A DNA stretch of 64,000 nucleotides from RHLJ01 sp965247355 (GTDB taxonomy: Bacteria > Bacteroidota > Rhodothermia > Balneolales > Balneolaceae), in NCBI GenBank assembly GCA_965247355.1, contig OZ252011.1:3162001-3226000 (forward strand). The letters run 5' to 3'. Under the pieces are notes generated by a model. That model made no database searches. It had not been told where the DNA came from and saw only the letters and a program-made list of their open reading frames with translations. Position numbers and translations under genes: made by a program. Each line of letters opens with the position of its first letter. Position 1 is the stretch's first letter. Of this stretch, positions 25,211 to 35,000 are shown in pieces.

Positions 25211-25246
25211 AAAAATAAAGCCGAAGTGTTCGCTCCGGCTTTTTAA
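25211..25246 (-). terminator. Hairpin terminator between M1 peptidase and malic enzyme genes
   Basis: Arms AAAGCCG (25217-25223) and CGGCTTT (25236-25242) pair. On the minus strand the hairpin is followed by TTTATTTTTAT, consistent with ending the M1 peptidase transcript; a T run also follows on the plus side. The malic enzyme gene then needs its own promoter just downstream. Confidence 0.7.
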
Positions 25247-25259
25247 ATTAATTCAGAAT

Positions 25260-27125
25260 TTATTCTTCCTCGGGTTCAAACATATTGTCTGCAGGATTCA
25301 CATCCGCTAAACGTTCGCTTGGGTCAATCATAATACTTTTGATATTGAATTTTGAGGTTGGAATATCAAATGTGAAAGAAGGTTCAACCCAAGGCCAATC
25401 TTCAAGGGTATTTCTCTTCATGTCGTTCTCTGCCGGCTTTTCACCACGCATCACCCGCAATGGGATATAGAACATTTCTGATGTTCCGTCATCATATTCA
25501 ACAACCACATCTAATGGCATTGGCATCAATCCATTTCTTGTGATTTCAACAGAAGTATTGGTTTCATCTCCGGTAACTGAGCTGATACCATAGTCTACCG
25601 TTTTGGTAGTTTGAACAAAATACTCGTAGTACCAATCCAGAATCATGCCTGACTCTTTCTCCATCACCCGAATAAAATCAAGATCGGTTGGGTGCTTCAG
25701 TTTCCAGGTTTCATGATAAGTCAGCATTCCTTTTCTGAAGGCTTCATCACCAATGATATATCTCAACTGGTTTAGGAAAACAGAACCTTTTGAATAGGAG
25801 GCTCTTCCATAAGCAGTATTCGTATTGTAGTGATCAGAGTGAGTTGTAAGAGGTTCTTCAAGTCCCGAACGAACAATACCAAAATATCCACGGTAAGATC
25901 CGGAGTGTGGATTTCCTTCCCGATCAAATAAATGAGCCATAGTTTCTGAAGAGGCAAAGCTGGTAAATCCTTCATCCATCCATGGATACAAAGCTTCGTT
26001 TGTTGCTAACACATTTTGATACCAACTGTGATATAGCTCATGAACCGTTACACCAACCAGACTTCCAAATGACCGTCCACCGGTAATCAAAGTTCCCATA
26101 GGATATTCCATTCCACCATCACCACCTTGAATGGTTGAGAATTGAGGGTAGGGATATTCGCCGAAGTTTTTGTTAGCGTATTCAAATGCTTTCACAGTCA
26201 TTTCAGGTAGGTTTTCCCAGTTTTCTTTGTACTGTGCATTTTCTTCTTCAGTTGCTTCTACATCAACAACTGGTTGTTGATAGAAAAAGTGAAGTTTTGG
26301 TCCGTTTGGAACCTGAGCAGTTGTATGAACAAAGTCAGGATCAGCTCCCCAAAAGAAATCAATTACATTCTCAGCCACAAAGTGATAGGTAATTTTATCG
26401 CTATCATAGGAAACTTCAATTCCTTCATCTTCATAACCATGACCAATTTCATTTGGGTTCTGAAGGATTCCGGTTCCACCAACCACATAATCATTGTCGA
26501 TTGTAATTTTCACATCAAAATCACCAAAGATACCGTGAAATTCTCTTCCTATATATGGGTTAGGATGCCATCCTCTTTCGTCGTACTGAGCAAGTTTTGG
26601 ATACCATTGGCTCATGGAAAACTCAACACCTTCTGCATTTGCCCAACCTGACCTGCGAATTTGTTTTGGTACCTGGCTTTCAAATTCCATTTCAAAAGTA
26701 GTAGAAGCTCCGGAGGCAATTGGCATATTAAGTTCAACCACGAGGATAGTTCCGTCTACTTCAAACTCAACGGCTTTACCATCCTGAGTAAGGGATAGAA
26801 TATTGTAATAGCCGATTTCATCTTCAGATAGTTTTGAAATTCGATCACCTACACGGCTGTCGGGATCAGCGATAGTTCTGGAACGAACATCCATCATACT
26901 ACCCGGCTGGAAAGCATTGAAATAAAGGTGATAATATACACGATCCAGTACATCCGGAGAATTGTTCGTGTACTCCAGAATCTGAGATCCTTTGAGTTGA
27001 TGATTTTTAGTATCCACATCAATCATCATGGTATAATCTGCCTCCTGCTGCCAATATCCACTTATTTGGGCGTGGGAAAGAGTGAAGGCAAAAAGTGAAA
27101 GAGTTAAACAAATGAGTTTTCTCAT
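25260..27125 (-). CDS. Exported M1-family metallopeptidase
   Basis: The protein has 621 residues from the ATG at 27123-27125. An upstream GTG is less likely because this ATG gives a standard signal peptide (MRKLICLTLSLFAFTLSHAQ). The gluzincin site is complete: VTVHELYHSWYQN followed 18 residues later by the third zinc ligand in WMDEGFTSFAS (HExxH-x18-E). An upstream GGMEYPMGTLITG corresponds to the exopeptidase GxMEN-like motif, here GGMEY. The N-terminal part is beta-rich. It likely trims peptides at the cell envelope. The C-terminus is acidic and has no recognisable sorting domain. Confidence 0.9.
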   Translation of the reverse strand: MRKLICLTLSLFAFTLSHAQISGYWQQEADYTMMIDVDTKNHQLKGSQILEYTNNSPDVLDRVYYHLYFNAFQPGSMMDVRSRTIADPDSRVGDRISKLSEDEIGYYNILSLTQDGKAVEFEVDGTILVVELNMPIASGASTTFEMEFESQVPKQIRRSGWANAEGVEFSMSQWYPKLAQYDERGWHPNPYIGREFHGIFGDFDVKITIDNDYVVGGTGILQNPNEIGHGYEDEGIEVSYDSDKITYHFVAENVIDFFWGADPDFVHTTAQVPNGPKLHFFYQQPVVDVEATEEENAQYKENWENLPEMTVKAFEYANKNFGEYPYPQFSTIQGGDGGMEYPMGTLITGGRSFGSLVGVTVHELYHSWYQNVLATNEALYPWMDEGFTSFASSETMAHLFDREGNPHSGSYRGYFGIVRSGLEEPLTTHSDHYNTNTAYGRASYSKGSVFLNQLRYIIGDEAFRKGMLTYHETWKLKHPTDLDFIRVMEKESGMILDWYYEYFVQTTKTVDYGISSVTGDETNTSVEITRNGLMPMPLDVVVEYDDGTSEMFYIPLRVMRGEKPAENDMKRNTLEDWPWVEPSFTFDIPTSKFNIKSIMIDPSERLADVNPADNMFEPEEE

Positions 27126-27140
27126 ACTTCGAAAAATTTT

Positions 27141-27171
27141 TACCACAGAGAACGCGAAGGTTCGCAGAGGT
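27141..27171. repeat. Short dispersed repeat (ACCACAGAGAACGCGAAGG type)
   Basis: ACCACAGAGAACGCGAAGG followed by TTCGCAGAGG lies just upstream of the M1 peptidase start. This is the style of short direct-repeat motif seen in dispersed repeat families; a loosely similar phrase is seen in the dnaX linker near 29005-29060. Evidence is compositional and by eye. Confidence 0.35.
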
Positions 27172-27233
27172 TTGTTAACGTTTATTTGTGAAGGTAAATA
27201 AATGCATAGCCCTTCGGTGTTAAAGTTTATTTT

Positions 27234-27836
27234 TTAAAAAGCACTTCTACTGGTGAAGGCCCGGCTTAAAGTAGCTTCGTCAATAAACTCGAGTTCAGTT
27301 CCCATTGGGATTCCGTAGGCAATCCGGGTCACTTTTACTTCGTACGGCAATAGTAACTTGTTGATGTAGTAAGATGTTGCCTCACCTTCAGCGTCAGGAT
27401 TAAGAGCTAAAATTACTTCTGTAATTTGCTCATCCCCGCCAACCCGTTTCAGCAGATTCTGAATACGCAGTTGATCAGGTCCTATGTTATCCATGGGTGA
27501 AATCACCCCGCCAAGTACATGGTATCTTCCTCGAAACTCATTGGTTTTTTCGATGATATATACATCGTTGAATTCCTCAACCACACACACCTGACCATTT
27601 TCTCGTTTCTGATTGTCACAAATCTTGCAGGGATCAGAATCGCTGACATTCCCGCAGACCGAGCAACGAGTCACTTTATTCTTCAAGTCAACTATGGCGT
27701 TTGCGAGCTTAAGTGCGTACTCATCATTTTGTTTCAGTAGATGAATCGCAATTCGCTGAGCGGATTTTCTTCCTGTACCCGGTAGCTTTGAAAGCTGTTC
27801 AATTGCCCGCTCTAAATATTCTGAAGTTATCTGCAT
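27234..27836 (-). CDS. recR: Recombination protein RecR
   Basis: The protein has 200 residues, as usual for RecR, which acts with RecF/RecO to load RecA at gaps. Visible: the N-terminal helix-hairpin-helix (LSKLPGTGRKSAQRIAIHLL), a Cys4 zinc finger (CSVCGN...DPCKIC), the Toprim domain (VCVVEEFNDVYIIEKTNEFRGRYHVLGGVISPMDNIGPDQL) and the C-terminal Walker-like segment (ARAYGIPMGTELEFIDEATLSRAF; the start reads RIAYGIPMG). It forms the classic dnaX-ybaB-recR cluster with the two upstream genes. Confidence 0.97.
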   Translation of the reverse strand: MQITSEYLERAIEQLSKLPGTGRKSAQRIAIHLLKQNDEYALKLANAIVDLKNKVTRCSVCGNVSDSDPCKICDNQKRENGQVCVVEEFNDVYIIEKTNEFRGRYHVLGGVISPMDNIGPDQLRIQNLLKRVGGDEQITEVILALNPDAEGEATSYYINKLLLPYEVKVTRIAYGIPMGTELEFIDEATLSRAFTSRSAF

Positions 27837-27840
27837 TTGA

Positions 27841-27906
27841 AATGTTTAGTGTTAAGTTTTAAATGTTAAATAAAGTCCTTCATTTAACATTTAGCACTGA
27901 ACATTT
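27841..27906. repeat. AT-rich hairpin between recR and ybaB
   Basis: TAAATGTTAAAT and ATTTAACATTTA pair around a short loop (AAAGTCCTTC), with further imperfect pairing outward (AAATGTTTAGTG against the CACTGAACATTT-like side). It fills the spacer between two co-directional genes and may be a dispersed repeat or weak attenuator. Confidence 0.45.
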
Positions 27907-27913
27907 ATAATTA

Positions 27914-28261
27914 TTAGAGTCCAAATTTAGAGAGATCCATACCTGGGATTCCGCCGCCGGGCATCATGCCTTTGTATGCTTCCTGCATTTTTGCTTTAGC
28001 TTCTTCATCTGCTTTTTCCAGTGCTTTGTTCACACCGGCTACTACTAAATCTTCAAGGATTTCTTTGTCCTCAGGATCAATCACATCCTTATCCAGTTTT
28101 ACAGATAAAACCTGTCGAAGGCCGTTTGCCTTCACTTTTACCATTCCACCACCGGCTTCTGCTTCAACTTCAATCTTGCCAAGGTTAGCCTGGGTTTCCT
28201 GCACTTTAGATTGCATTTCCTGAATTTTGCCGAACATGTCGGCCATGTTAAAATCTGCCAT
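27914..28261 (-). CDS. ybaB: YbaB/EbfC family nucleoid-associated protein
   Basis: The protein has 115 residues. Visible: MADMFGKIQEMQSKVQETQANLGKIEVEAEAGGGMVKVKANGLRQVLSVKLDKDVI, with the typical N-terminal helix, the EAGGGMVKV turn and the VxVxANGxxxVxxVxI strands. It forms DNA-binding dimers. The C-terminal tail is Gly/Met/Pro-rich (GMMPGGGIPGMDLSKFGL), as in many homologues. It sits between dnaX (15 bases) and recR, the common arrangement. Confidence 0.95.
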   Translation of the reverse strand: MADFNMADMFGKIQEMQSKVQETQANLGKIEVEAEAGGGMVKVKANGLRQVLSVKLDKDVIDPEDKEILEDLVVAGVNKALEKADEEAKAKMQEAYKGMMPGGGIPGMDLSKFGL

Positions 28262-28276
28262 AATAATTAAGTCCTT

Positions 28277-30202
28277 TTAGTATTCAAGTTCAGCTCCGAA
28301 CCGCTCCACCAAATCGCGGATAATTGGATCTTTTTGCTGAATTTCTTTAAAACGTTCGTAAGGATTTTTTGCCGTTGAGGCAGTTCCTTCCTTTTTTTTA
28401 ACTTCAGTTCTAAAACGTAACATAGTGCCGATATGTTCCTTTAGACGGAGAGATAAATCATGAGCCTGTTCGTCCAGCATTTGCTTAGCGAATGCATTAT
28501 CACATTCGAGTATAAGTTCAGTTCCTTTTAGCTTCGAGGGCTGAACACGCTGTACCTGAAGTTCCAAAACCTTGGGGACATTATTTTCGAGAGAAGCGAT
28601 AAATTCATCCCAAACTGCCCGAACATCTTCTACCAGAAGTTTCTTTGCAGGAGCTTCTTCTTTCGTTTCAACCGGAACCGGAACCGGTGCCGGTTTGGGA
28701 GCGCCATTTCCATTTGGGAAATGAAGCACTTTTGCCTTTTGGGTAACTTCAGTCACAAGCGCTGGTTGACCTAAATCATATTCATCATGGACAGGTGCCG
28801 GCTCTGGTACTACTTCTTCCACAGGCTCTGAATTCAGAACTTCTTTTGATTCTGAAGTATTATCCTCATCTAACACATCCCTCCCCGAATTCTCGGGGCT
28901 CTCAAGAGGGGACTTTGGACCAGTTTCTACAGTTTGGGGCGGATGGCCATCCGCCCGTACTGGTTCAGAAGTTTTAAACTCATCGAGTTGCTGCTCTTTC
29001 CCTTCGTTCCTCTGTGCCTGTTCTTCATCTTTCTTTGTCCCTCTGTCCCTTTGTGCCTTTCTTACTTCCCCTCCCCCTAAATTCCTAAAGTTTTTTTTTA
29101 AGTCCTCTAACTCAGAAAGAAGCTTTGCAAGGTTCTCGGTTCGCTCCATATGAATGAGCTTGAGAAGGGTAATTTCAAACTGGATGCGAGGCTGATGTGC
29201 ATCTTTAAGTTTGATCTGAGCTTCACTTACAATATGAAGCATGCGCATCAGGTCATCGCGGGAAAAATCAGAAGCGGTGCTTTTGTATTTGGCCCTGGTT
29301 TCTTCAGAAGCCTCAACCAGGTACATCTGCTCGCTGTGATGGGCGATATATAAATTCCGCAGGTGTTCGGTCAGCCCAATCAAAAATTCCTGGATATCAT
29401 AACCTTCCTGGAGCAACGTATTGATGAGTTCCAGCCCTTTATCGGCATCGTGTGCTTTTACACAATTCATAAACTCGAAAAGTCGGTCGGTGCCAACCAC
29501 ATTCAATGCCTGAAGCAATTCATTATGTGTGATGGTATCCCCGCAAAACGCAATCGCCTGATCCATGAGTCCAAGCGCATCCCGTAGCGCACCATCGGCT
29601 TTCTTTGCAATTACATGTAATGACTCATCATCAATGGAAATGTTTTCATCCAGAGAGATCTTCCTTAGCCGATGCACAATTTCCTCCACCGCAATCCGCT
29701 TAAAATCAAAGCGCTGAACACGGGATAAAATGGTTGGAAGAACCTTATGAGGCTCAGTCGTTGCAAATATAAAAATGACGTGCTCCGGCGGTTCCTCGAG
29801 TGTCTTCAACAAAGCATTGAATGCGGCTTTAGAAAGCATATGCACCTCATCCACAATAATCACTTTATAGAGACTATTCTGCGGAGGGATGCGAACGATT
29901 TCGCGAAGATGGTGAACGTCTTCCACTTTGTTGTTGGAAGCGGCATCCATTTCGGTAATGCTCATTGTCTGGTTGAGTGCTTCCCCATCTACATCGGCAT
30001 CAATATTGTTGATGACACGGGCAAGCACACGGGCCATGGTCGTTTTTCCAACTCCGCGCGGACCGCAAAACATATAGGCGTGAGACAATCGGTTTTGTTT
30101 GATTGCATTCAACAACGTGTTGCTCACGTGGTCCTGAGAAACGATATCCTCAAAACTATTGGGTCGGTATTTTCGGGTAAGTGCGCGGTATGTATCTGAC
30201 AT
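28277..30202 (-). CDS. dnaX: DNA polymerase III subunit gamma/tau
   Basis: The protein has 641 residues. It is the clamp-loader ATPase. Visible: MSDTYRALTRKYRPNSFEDIVSQDHV, Walker A FCGPRGVGKTTMARVLA (about 45-61), Walker B VIIVDEVHMLS, FATTEPHKVLPTILSRVQRFDF (sensor 1 and Arg finger), domain III to about residue 360, and a C-terminal tau domain (about 520-641, ending RFGAELEY). Two oddities. First, the four zinc-binding Cys residues usual after the P-loop are missing; the region reads INNIDADVDGEALNQT. Second, the linker (about residues 365-480) is filled with palindromic repeat units that are translated (see 28881-29090). Confidence 0.96.
   Translation of the reverse strand: MSDTYRALTRKYRPNSFEDIVSQDHVSNTLLNAIKQNRLSHAYMFCGPRGVGKTTMARVLARVINNIDADVDGEALNQTMSITEMDAASNNKVEDVHHLREIVRIPPQNSLYKVIIVDEVHMLSKAAFNALLKTLEEPPEHVIFIFATTEPHKVLPTILSRVQRFDFKRIAVEEIVHRLRKISLDENISIDDESLHVIAKKADGALRDALGLMDQAIAFCGDTITHNELLQALNVVGTDRLFEFMNCVKAHDADKGLELINTLLQEGYDIQEFLIGLTEHLRNLYIAHHSEQMYLVEASEETRAKYKSTASDFSRDDLMRMLHIVSEAQIKLKDAHQPRIQFEITLLKLIHMERTENLAKLLSELEDLKKNFRNLGGGEVRKAQRDRGTKKDEEQAQRNEGKEQQLDEFKTSEPVRADGHPPQTVETGPKSPLESPENSGRDVLDEDNTSESKEVLNSEPVEEVVPEPAPVHDEYDLGQPALVTEVTQKAKVLHFPNGNGAPKPAPVPVPVETKEEAPAKKLLVEDVRAVWDEFIASLENNVPKVLELQVQRVQPSKLKGTELILECDNAFAKQMLDEQAHDLSLRLKEHIGTMLRFRTEVKKKEGTASTAKNPYERFKEIQQKDPIIRDLVERFGAELEY
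28881..29090. repeat. Several dispersed repeat units inside the dnaX linker
   Basis: Within the reading frame are: CCCCGAATTCTCGGGG (28885-28900, perfect palindrome) joined to CTCTCAAGAGGGGACTTTGG; GGGCGGATGGCCATCCGCCC (28939-28958, perfect 20-base palindrome); a TTTGTCCCTCTGTCCC with CTTTGTGCCTTTC tract (about 29034-29061), partly repeated just before at 29001-29020; and ACTTCCCCTCCCCCTAAATT (about 29063-29083). They encode hydrophilic sequence such as GPKSPLESPENSGRD and VRADGHPPQ. Similar phrases occur in intergenic DNA of this window (SPLE-type units at 37106 and 23972). Confidence 0.6.
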
Positions 30203-30454
30203 GCTTTTGCGTCGCTTTTGCTAACGCATGGAATGTACAAAATGATGAGCTTGAATAGTAATCTTCAAGTCAGATCTTTTCTTTTTTTCGGAAAGCCATA
30301 AAACAATAGTCACGTAAAATATTTCAGCGTTTCATTCTAAACCCTTTACATTTTTCTAATCCTGATAATCAATGTAACAATAGATTATACTATTTCTGAT
30401 TAATCAACTATATGAATTAATAGCACTTTAATTTTAGAGTTTTATATTATCATC

Positions 30455-31774
30455 ATGAAGTTTTTGGTGATGCTTTTCATTGGCTGGATAGTTCATGCTG
30501 GTACGTTTGGGTATGCACAGCAAACGATCCAATACGCAGTGGTTTCTGAGGATTCCAACTTTCCTGATGAATCAGAGTTTTCTCCTCTATCAGGATCGAC
30601 GATTAATTTAGGACAACAAGAGGAAGCCATTTGGGTGCGGGTAGATTTTGCCAATAGTAATGTTGCTCATGTGGTACGATTCGAATATCCCAGTCTTACT
30701 GATGGTGAGTTTTTTCTGGAGCGCGGTGAATCTTCTGACGCGTTAGGAATGCCTTCACTTCCGCAAGAACGCTTTCTCACTTTCCGAATCCCGAAATACA
30801 CGCAAAGGGCCTGGTTCAGGATCATCCCCGAAAAAGACGCCTTTCTCCCGGTTCGGATTTATGCAGAATCTGAGTTTCAACAGCATGAACGTCAACAACA
30901 ACTCATCAATGGTTTTTATTACGGATTTGCCACCATGGTAATTTTAGGTAATCTCTTGATGTTCGTTACTTTCGGTGGCCGTACATTTTTGTTCTACAGT
31001 TTATTTCAGCTAAGCATAACAGTTAGCATAATATATACGGACGGTTATCTTAATCTCACTTCAGTAACAGACTGGTGGAAACAATATGCAGAAGTTCTGT
31101 TACACCTCTCAGCGGGTTGGTGTTGCCTGTTTTTTATCTCCCATTTTCTAACACTAAAAGAACATTTATTTACACTTTATAAAATTAGTGTTGGGTTGAT
31201 GATAGCATGTACGGCTTCATTTGGGGTATTCTTATTTTCAAATAATGGATATGCATTTATTGCATCAGAGGCGTTTATTTTATGTACATACACGGTGTAT
31301 TTGTGTGCTGCGATTATGTTATACAAAAAGCAGGTGTATGCTAAATTTGTATTGCTGGCATATGGAGTATTAGTTCCCTTTACTTATTTATTTTTTTTAA
31401 GTCCGCAACTAGGTTGGCAGGGTCTTGAGATTAATGGATTGCTTATTAAAGCAGGAGGCATTGTAGAAATGCTCATTCTCACGTTTGCAGTGATCTACCG
31501 GATGAGAACCATTCAGGAAGAGAACGAGCAAATGCGACAGGATTTATTATCCTATTCAGAGTCGTCGCCTCAGCCTAATCAAAGTGAAACTGAACCTGTT
31601 TTATTAACCCTCCGCGAACAGGAAGTATTGGATTATTTACAGGGAGGGCTGACCAACAAAGAAATTGCCGGGGCATTAAATGTGTCGGTGAATACGGTTA
31701 AATATCATATAAAAAACATTTACAATAAGCTGGATATCGGTTCCCGAAAAGAAGCGGCGAATTTCCTGGTTTGA
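30455..31774 (+). CDS. Membrane-bound LuxR-type regulator with a 7TM-DISM-like sensor
   Basis: The protein has 439 residues. A signal-like start (MKFLVMLFIGWIVHAGTFGYAQ) leads to an extracytoplasmic beta domain (about 25-145) resembling the 7TMR-DISM extracellular module. Seven hydrophobic segments follow (about 148-345: INGFYYGFATMVILGNLLMF, FLFYSLFQLSITVSIIY and so on), then a short coiled region (EENEQMRQDLLSY). The C-terminal LuxR helix-turn-helix reads LTLREQEVLDYLQGGLTNKEIAGALNVSVNTVKYHIKNIYNKLDIGSRKEA. There is no kinase or receiver domain, so it would act as a one-component regulator fixed in the membrane. It lies just upstream of the PID-CTERM-like and giant surface-protein genes. 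Confidence 0.85.
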   Translation: MKFLVMLFIGWIVHAGTFGYAQQTIQYAVVSEDSNFPDESEFSPLSGSTINLGQQEEAIWVRVDFANSNVAHVVRFEYPSLTDGEFFLERGESSDALGMPSLPQERFLTFRIPKYTQRAWFRIIPEKDAFLPVRIYAESEFQQHERQQQLINGFYYGFATMVILGNLLMFVTFGGRTFLFYSLFQLSITVSIIYTDGYLNLTSVTDWWKQYAEVLLHLSAGWCCLFFISHFLTLKEHLFTLYKISVGLMIACTASFGVFLFSNNGYAFIASEAFILCTYTVYLCAAIMLYKKQVYAKFVLLAYGVLVPFTYLFFLSPQLGWQGLEINGLLIKAGGIVEMLILTFAVIYRMRTIQEENEQMRQDLLSYSESSPQPNQSETEPVLLTLREQEVLDYLQGGLTNKEIAGALNVSVNTVKYHIKNIYNKLDIGSRKEAANFLV

Positions 31775-31907
31775 GCAATTCATGGATTATTCTTAATTGA
31801 ATCATTGATCATTGACCTGCTCCTACCCAAAAACTACCCGTTTTAGATTTTCTGTATTCGCTGTATTTAATTATTCTTAAGCAGTTATTCATTAACATTC
31901 TGATTTC

Positions 31908-32099
31908 ATGAAGAAATATGGTATCACTCTGATTTTGGTCTTGATAACTCTGGCCTTCTTAACTGTTTCTGTTTTTGCCCAACCCGGACTCCCCTCTTCA
32001 CCTTCCCAGGCTCCAATTGATGGCGGACTTGGTCTCCTTGCCGCAGCCGGAGGTGCTTACGCCCTGAAAAAACTGAGGGAGAAAAAAGATGAAGATTGA
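31908..32099 (+). CDS. Small protein with a PID-CTERM-like sorting tail
   Basis: The protein has 63 residues. It consists of a signal peptide (MKKYGITLILVLITLAFLTVSVFAQ), a short PGLPSSPSQ linker and a C-terminal tripartite signal: APIDGG, a hydrophobic stretch LGLLAAAGGAYALKKL and the basic/acidic end REKKDED. This matches the PID-CTERM tails described in Bacteroidota, which are thought to be handled by a dedicated sorting system. No exosortase-like gene is seen in the window. Almost nothing remains of a mature domain. The last 11 bases overlap the start of the giant surface protein gene, so translation is coupled. Confidence 0.75.
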   Translation: MKKYGITLILVLITLAFLTVSVFAQPGLPSSPSQAPIDGGLGLLAAAGGAYALKKLREKKDED

Positions 32100-35000
32100 G
32101 CAATATTCAGGGAGCAAGTGGTGGGTATTCACCTCCTTATTTTTCATTTTAAATCTTTCACTGTTAATTCCCGAAGGGCATGCACAAGTCACGCCAACCG
32201 CCCAAACGTTAAGTACGACGACACCTCTGCTATCCTGCTCAGAAACAGGTTCGGTGACCTTAAGTGATTCTCAGGGAGGGATTCTCTATACCATTCAGGA
32301 TGGTGGAACTGTTTGGAGCGGTCCTACAGGTGGCACGGGAACGGCTCTTCCGTTAACCATCAATTCTCATTCTTCCAGTAGAACACTTGCGGGCTATGCA
32401 AACTTGACGTCTGTTCGTTTTGATGGCACTGACGACTACATCGAAACAAACGGGCCGGTTATTCCCAGTTCTGGAGATTTTACGGTTAGTGTTTGGGCAC
32501 GTGAAGATGTGAGTGTGAATGATTTGAAAGAAATGCTTTCACAGGGAACTGCGGGCAATGCCTTTTATATGGGCTATAACGGAGAATTCGATAATTATCG
32601 CTTAGGTGATACTTGGGCCGGAACCACCTTTCCCTATCACAATGATTCAAATTGGCACCATTACGCCATAGTAAAAACTGCAACCAATACGTATTTCTAT
32701 TTGGATGGAGTACTTCGCGAAAGTCTGGGTTCAGCGATTGCGAATCCTTCAGGTACAAATTTTAGAATTGGCCGCCAGTATGGAGGTTTTGGAGAATATT
32801 GGGATGGAAACATCTCTCATGTATTAGTTGCCAATACTGCTTTTTCCCAAGCCGAAGTGCAAAATGCGATGAATCTGGAGTACACAGGGAATGAGTCAAA
32901 TGTGGTGGCGTACTATAAACTGGATGAAAACACTGGCACTTCTGCAAGTGGAACGAAAGCAGGATCTGTTACTGGTACGCTCTACAACGGACCTGCTTGG
33001 GAGCGCACCACAACTAAAATCACCAATGATGTAGTAATCTCTACTGATCCAGAAGCCACCGCCGCGTACAACTGGTACCAAAGTACCGGGGATAATTTAG
33101 CATGCTATGCCTACACCTATGGAAAAGGAACGGAAGCCGACCCTATGGAACTGGAGAACATCGAGGAAGTCCAGCTGATCGATTCTTATCCAAGATTGCA
33201 TTATCAATTAACCAATAATATAAACGCCGCCGAAACCCGAAGCTGGAACAGCGGGTCTGGATTTGACCCCATTGTTAATTTTAGCGGAAGCCTGGATGGA
33301 AATGGCTACATCATTGATTCTTTATACATAAACCGAACGGAACGACTCGGGCTATTTGATAGAATTGATTCTGTAGTTACTATTCAGCGATTGGGGCTTA
33401 GTAATATAGAAATTATTGGTGAACTTGGTCTTGCCGGGATCGTCTACTTTTTAGAAAATCCTGGTGCGAGGTTGTCCAATGTATTTGTTACAGGTACGAT
33501 TACCGGAACATCTTTGATGGGTGGGTTAGTGGATAACTTTAGAAATGGAACCATTGAAAATTCTTATGCTTCAGTAACGATGATCAGGCGCGATTCTTCA
33601 TTTTCTGATCCAGTCTTACAAATTGGTGGGCTGGTAGCACGAACTTTATCTGGAACCGTAACCAATAGTTTTTGGGATGGAACTAAACAAGCTTATTCCC
33701 CGGCAGGATTTTCCAGAACAAGCGACGAGCTAAAAATTCCAACTACTTTTGCAAATGCTGGCTGGGATTTAGAAAACATCTGGAAAGTTCGTTCCAATAT
33801 GAATGAAGGATATCCAAGCTTTCATCCTGAGGGTGTCTTTGTCAATTCTGCCCCAACTGTGGGTTCCGCTACTATTTTGGGAGACACGCTAGCTCTGTCA
33901 ACTTTGCAATTATCCTATACATTTAGCGATGCAGATTATGACATTGACTTAAGTACCTTTCAATGGTTTCGATCAGATGATGTTTCGGGTACAAATAAAC
34001 AAGCTATACCAGGAGCTACCGCACAAACTTATGTGACGGTAGCTGATGATTTTGGTAAATACATCAATGTGGAAGTAACGGCTAAGGACCAGTATTCAAC
34101 GGGGAATACGATAACCACAGCCTTGCTGGGCCCCTTTGATATTCCATTTAGTGGTGGGGATGGAAGTCCGAATAATCCCTTTCAAATCAGAACCGCTCAC
34201 GAGCTTCAAAATATGGAGCGCAAACTTGATGCCCACTATATATTAAGTAGTAATGTGGATGCTTCTGAGACGCAGACCTGGAACGGTGGACAAGGATTTG
34301 ATCCCATTGGCACACTTGACGATCCGTTTGTCGGAACCTTGATCAGTCCGGGTAATATTATCGATTCGCTATTTATCAATCGGGCCGAAGATTATGTTGG
34401 ACTATTCGGGGTGATGGGAAATGTGGTTAACGTAAAGATTGAGCAGGTTGGACTCACTAATGTGGACATCACCGGAAGAAATGTGGTAGGTGGACTTGCA
34501 GGCTCTACCAGTGAGATTATTACCAACACCTTTGTTACTGGTTCAGTTACCGCTACTGCAGATACGGTAGGTGGGCTGGTAGGTATTCATAATTCTGGAG
34601 AGACTATTTCTTACAGTTATTCGAATGCGTTAGTTAGCGGAAGTGGTTCAACAGGTGGATTAATAGGGGTAAACAATGGGACCGTAACAGGAAGTTTTTG
34701 GGATACCGAGACCAGCGGGCAGGGGACATCTGCTGGAGGAACGGGAAAAACCACCAATGAGATGAAGCAAACCTCAACGTTTAATACCGCCGGATGGGAT
34801 TACAGTACTCTCTGGTTTCAACGAGCGACCCGGAATGACGGGTATCCTCTTTTTATCAATCAGGGTGCAGATCCTGGGACAGCTCCTTCGGTAAGTAATG
34901 TTCAGATACAAGGAGCTGTTAAGGTGGGAGAAGAGGTTTCAGTAAACTATCTTTTTACAGACGCAGAAGGTGACGCGGACCTTAGCACCTTTCAGTGGTA

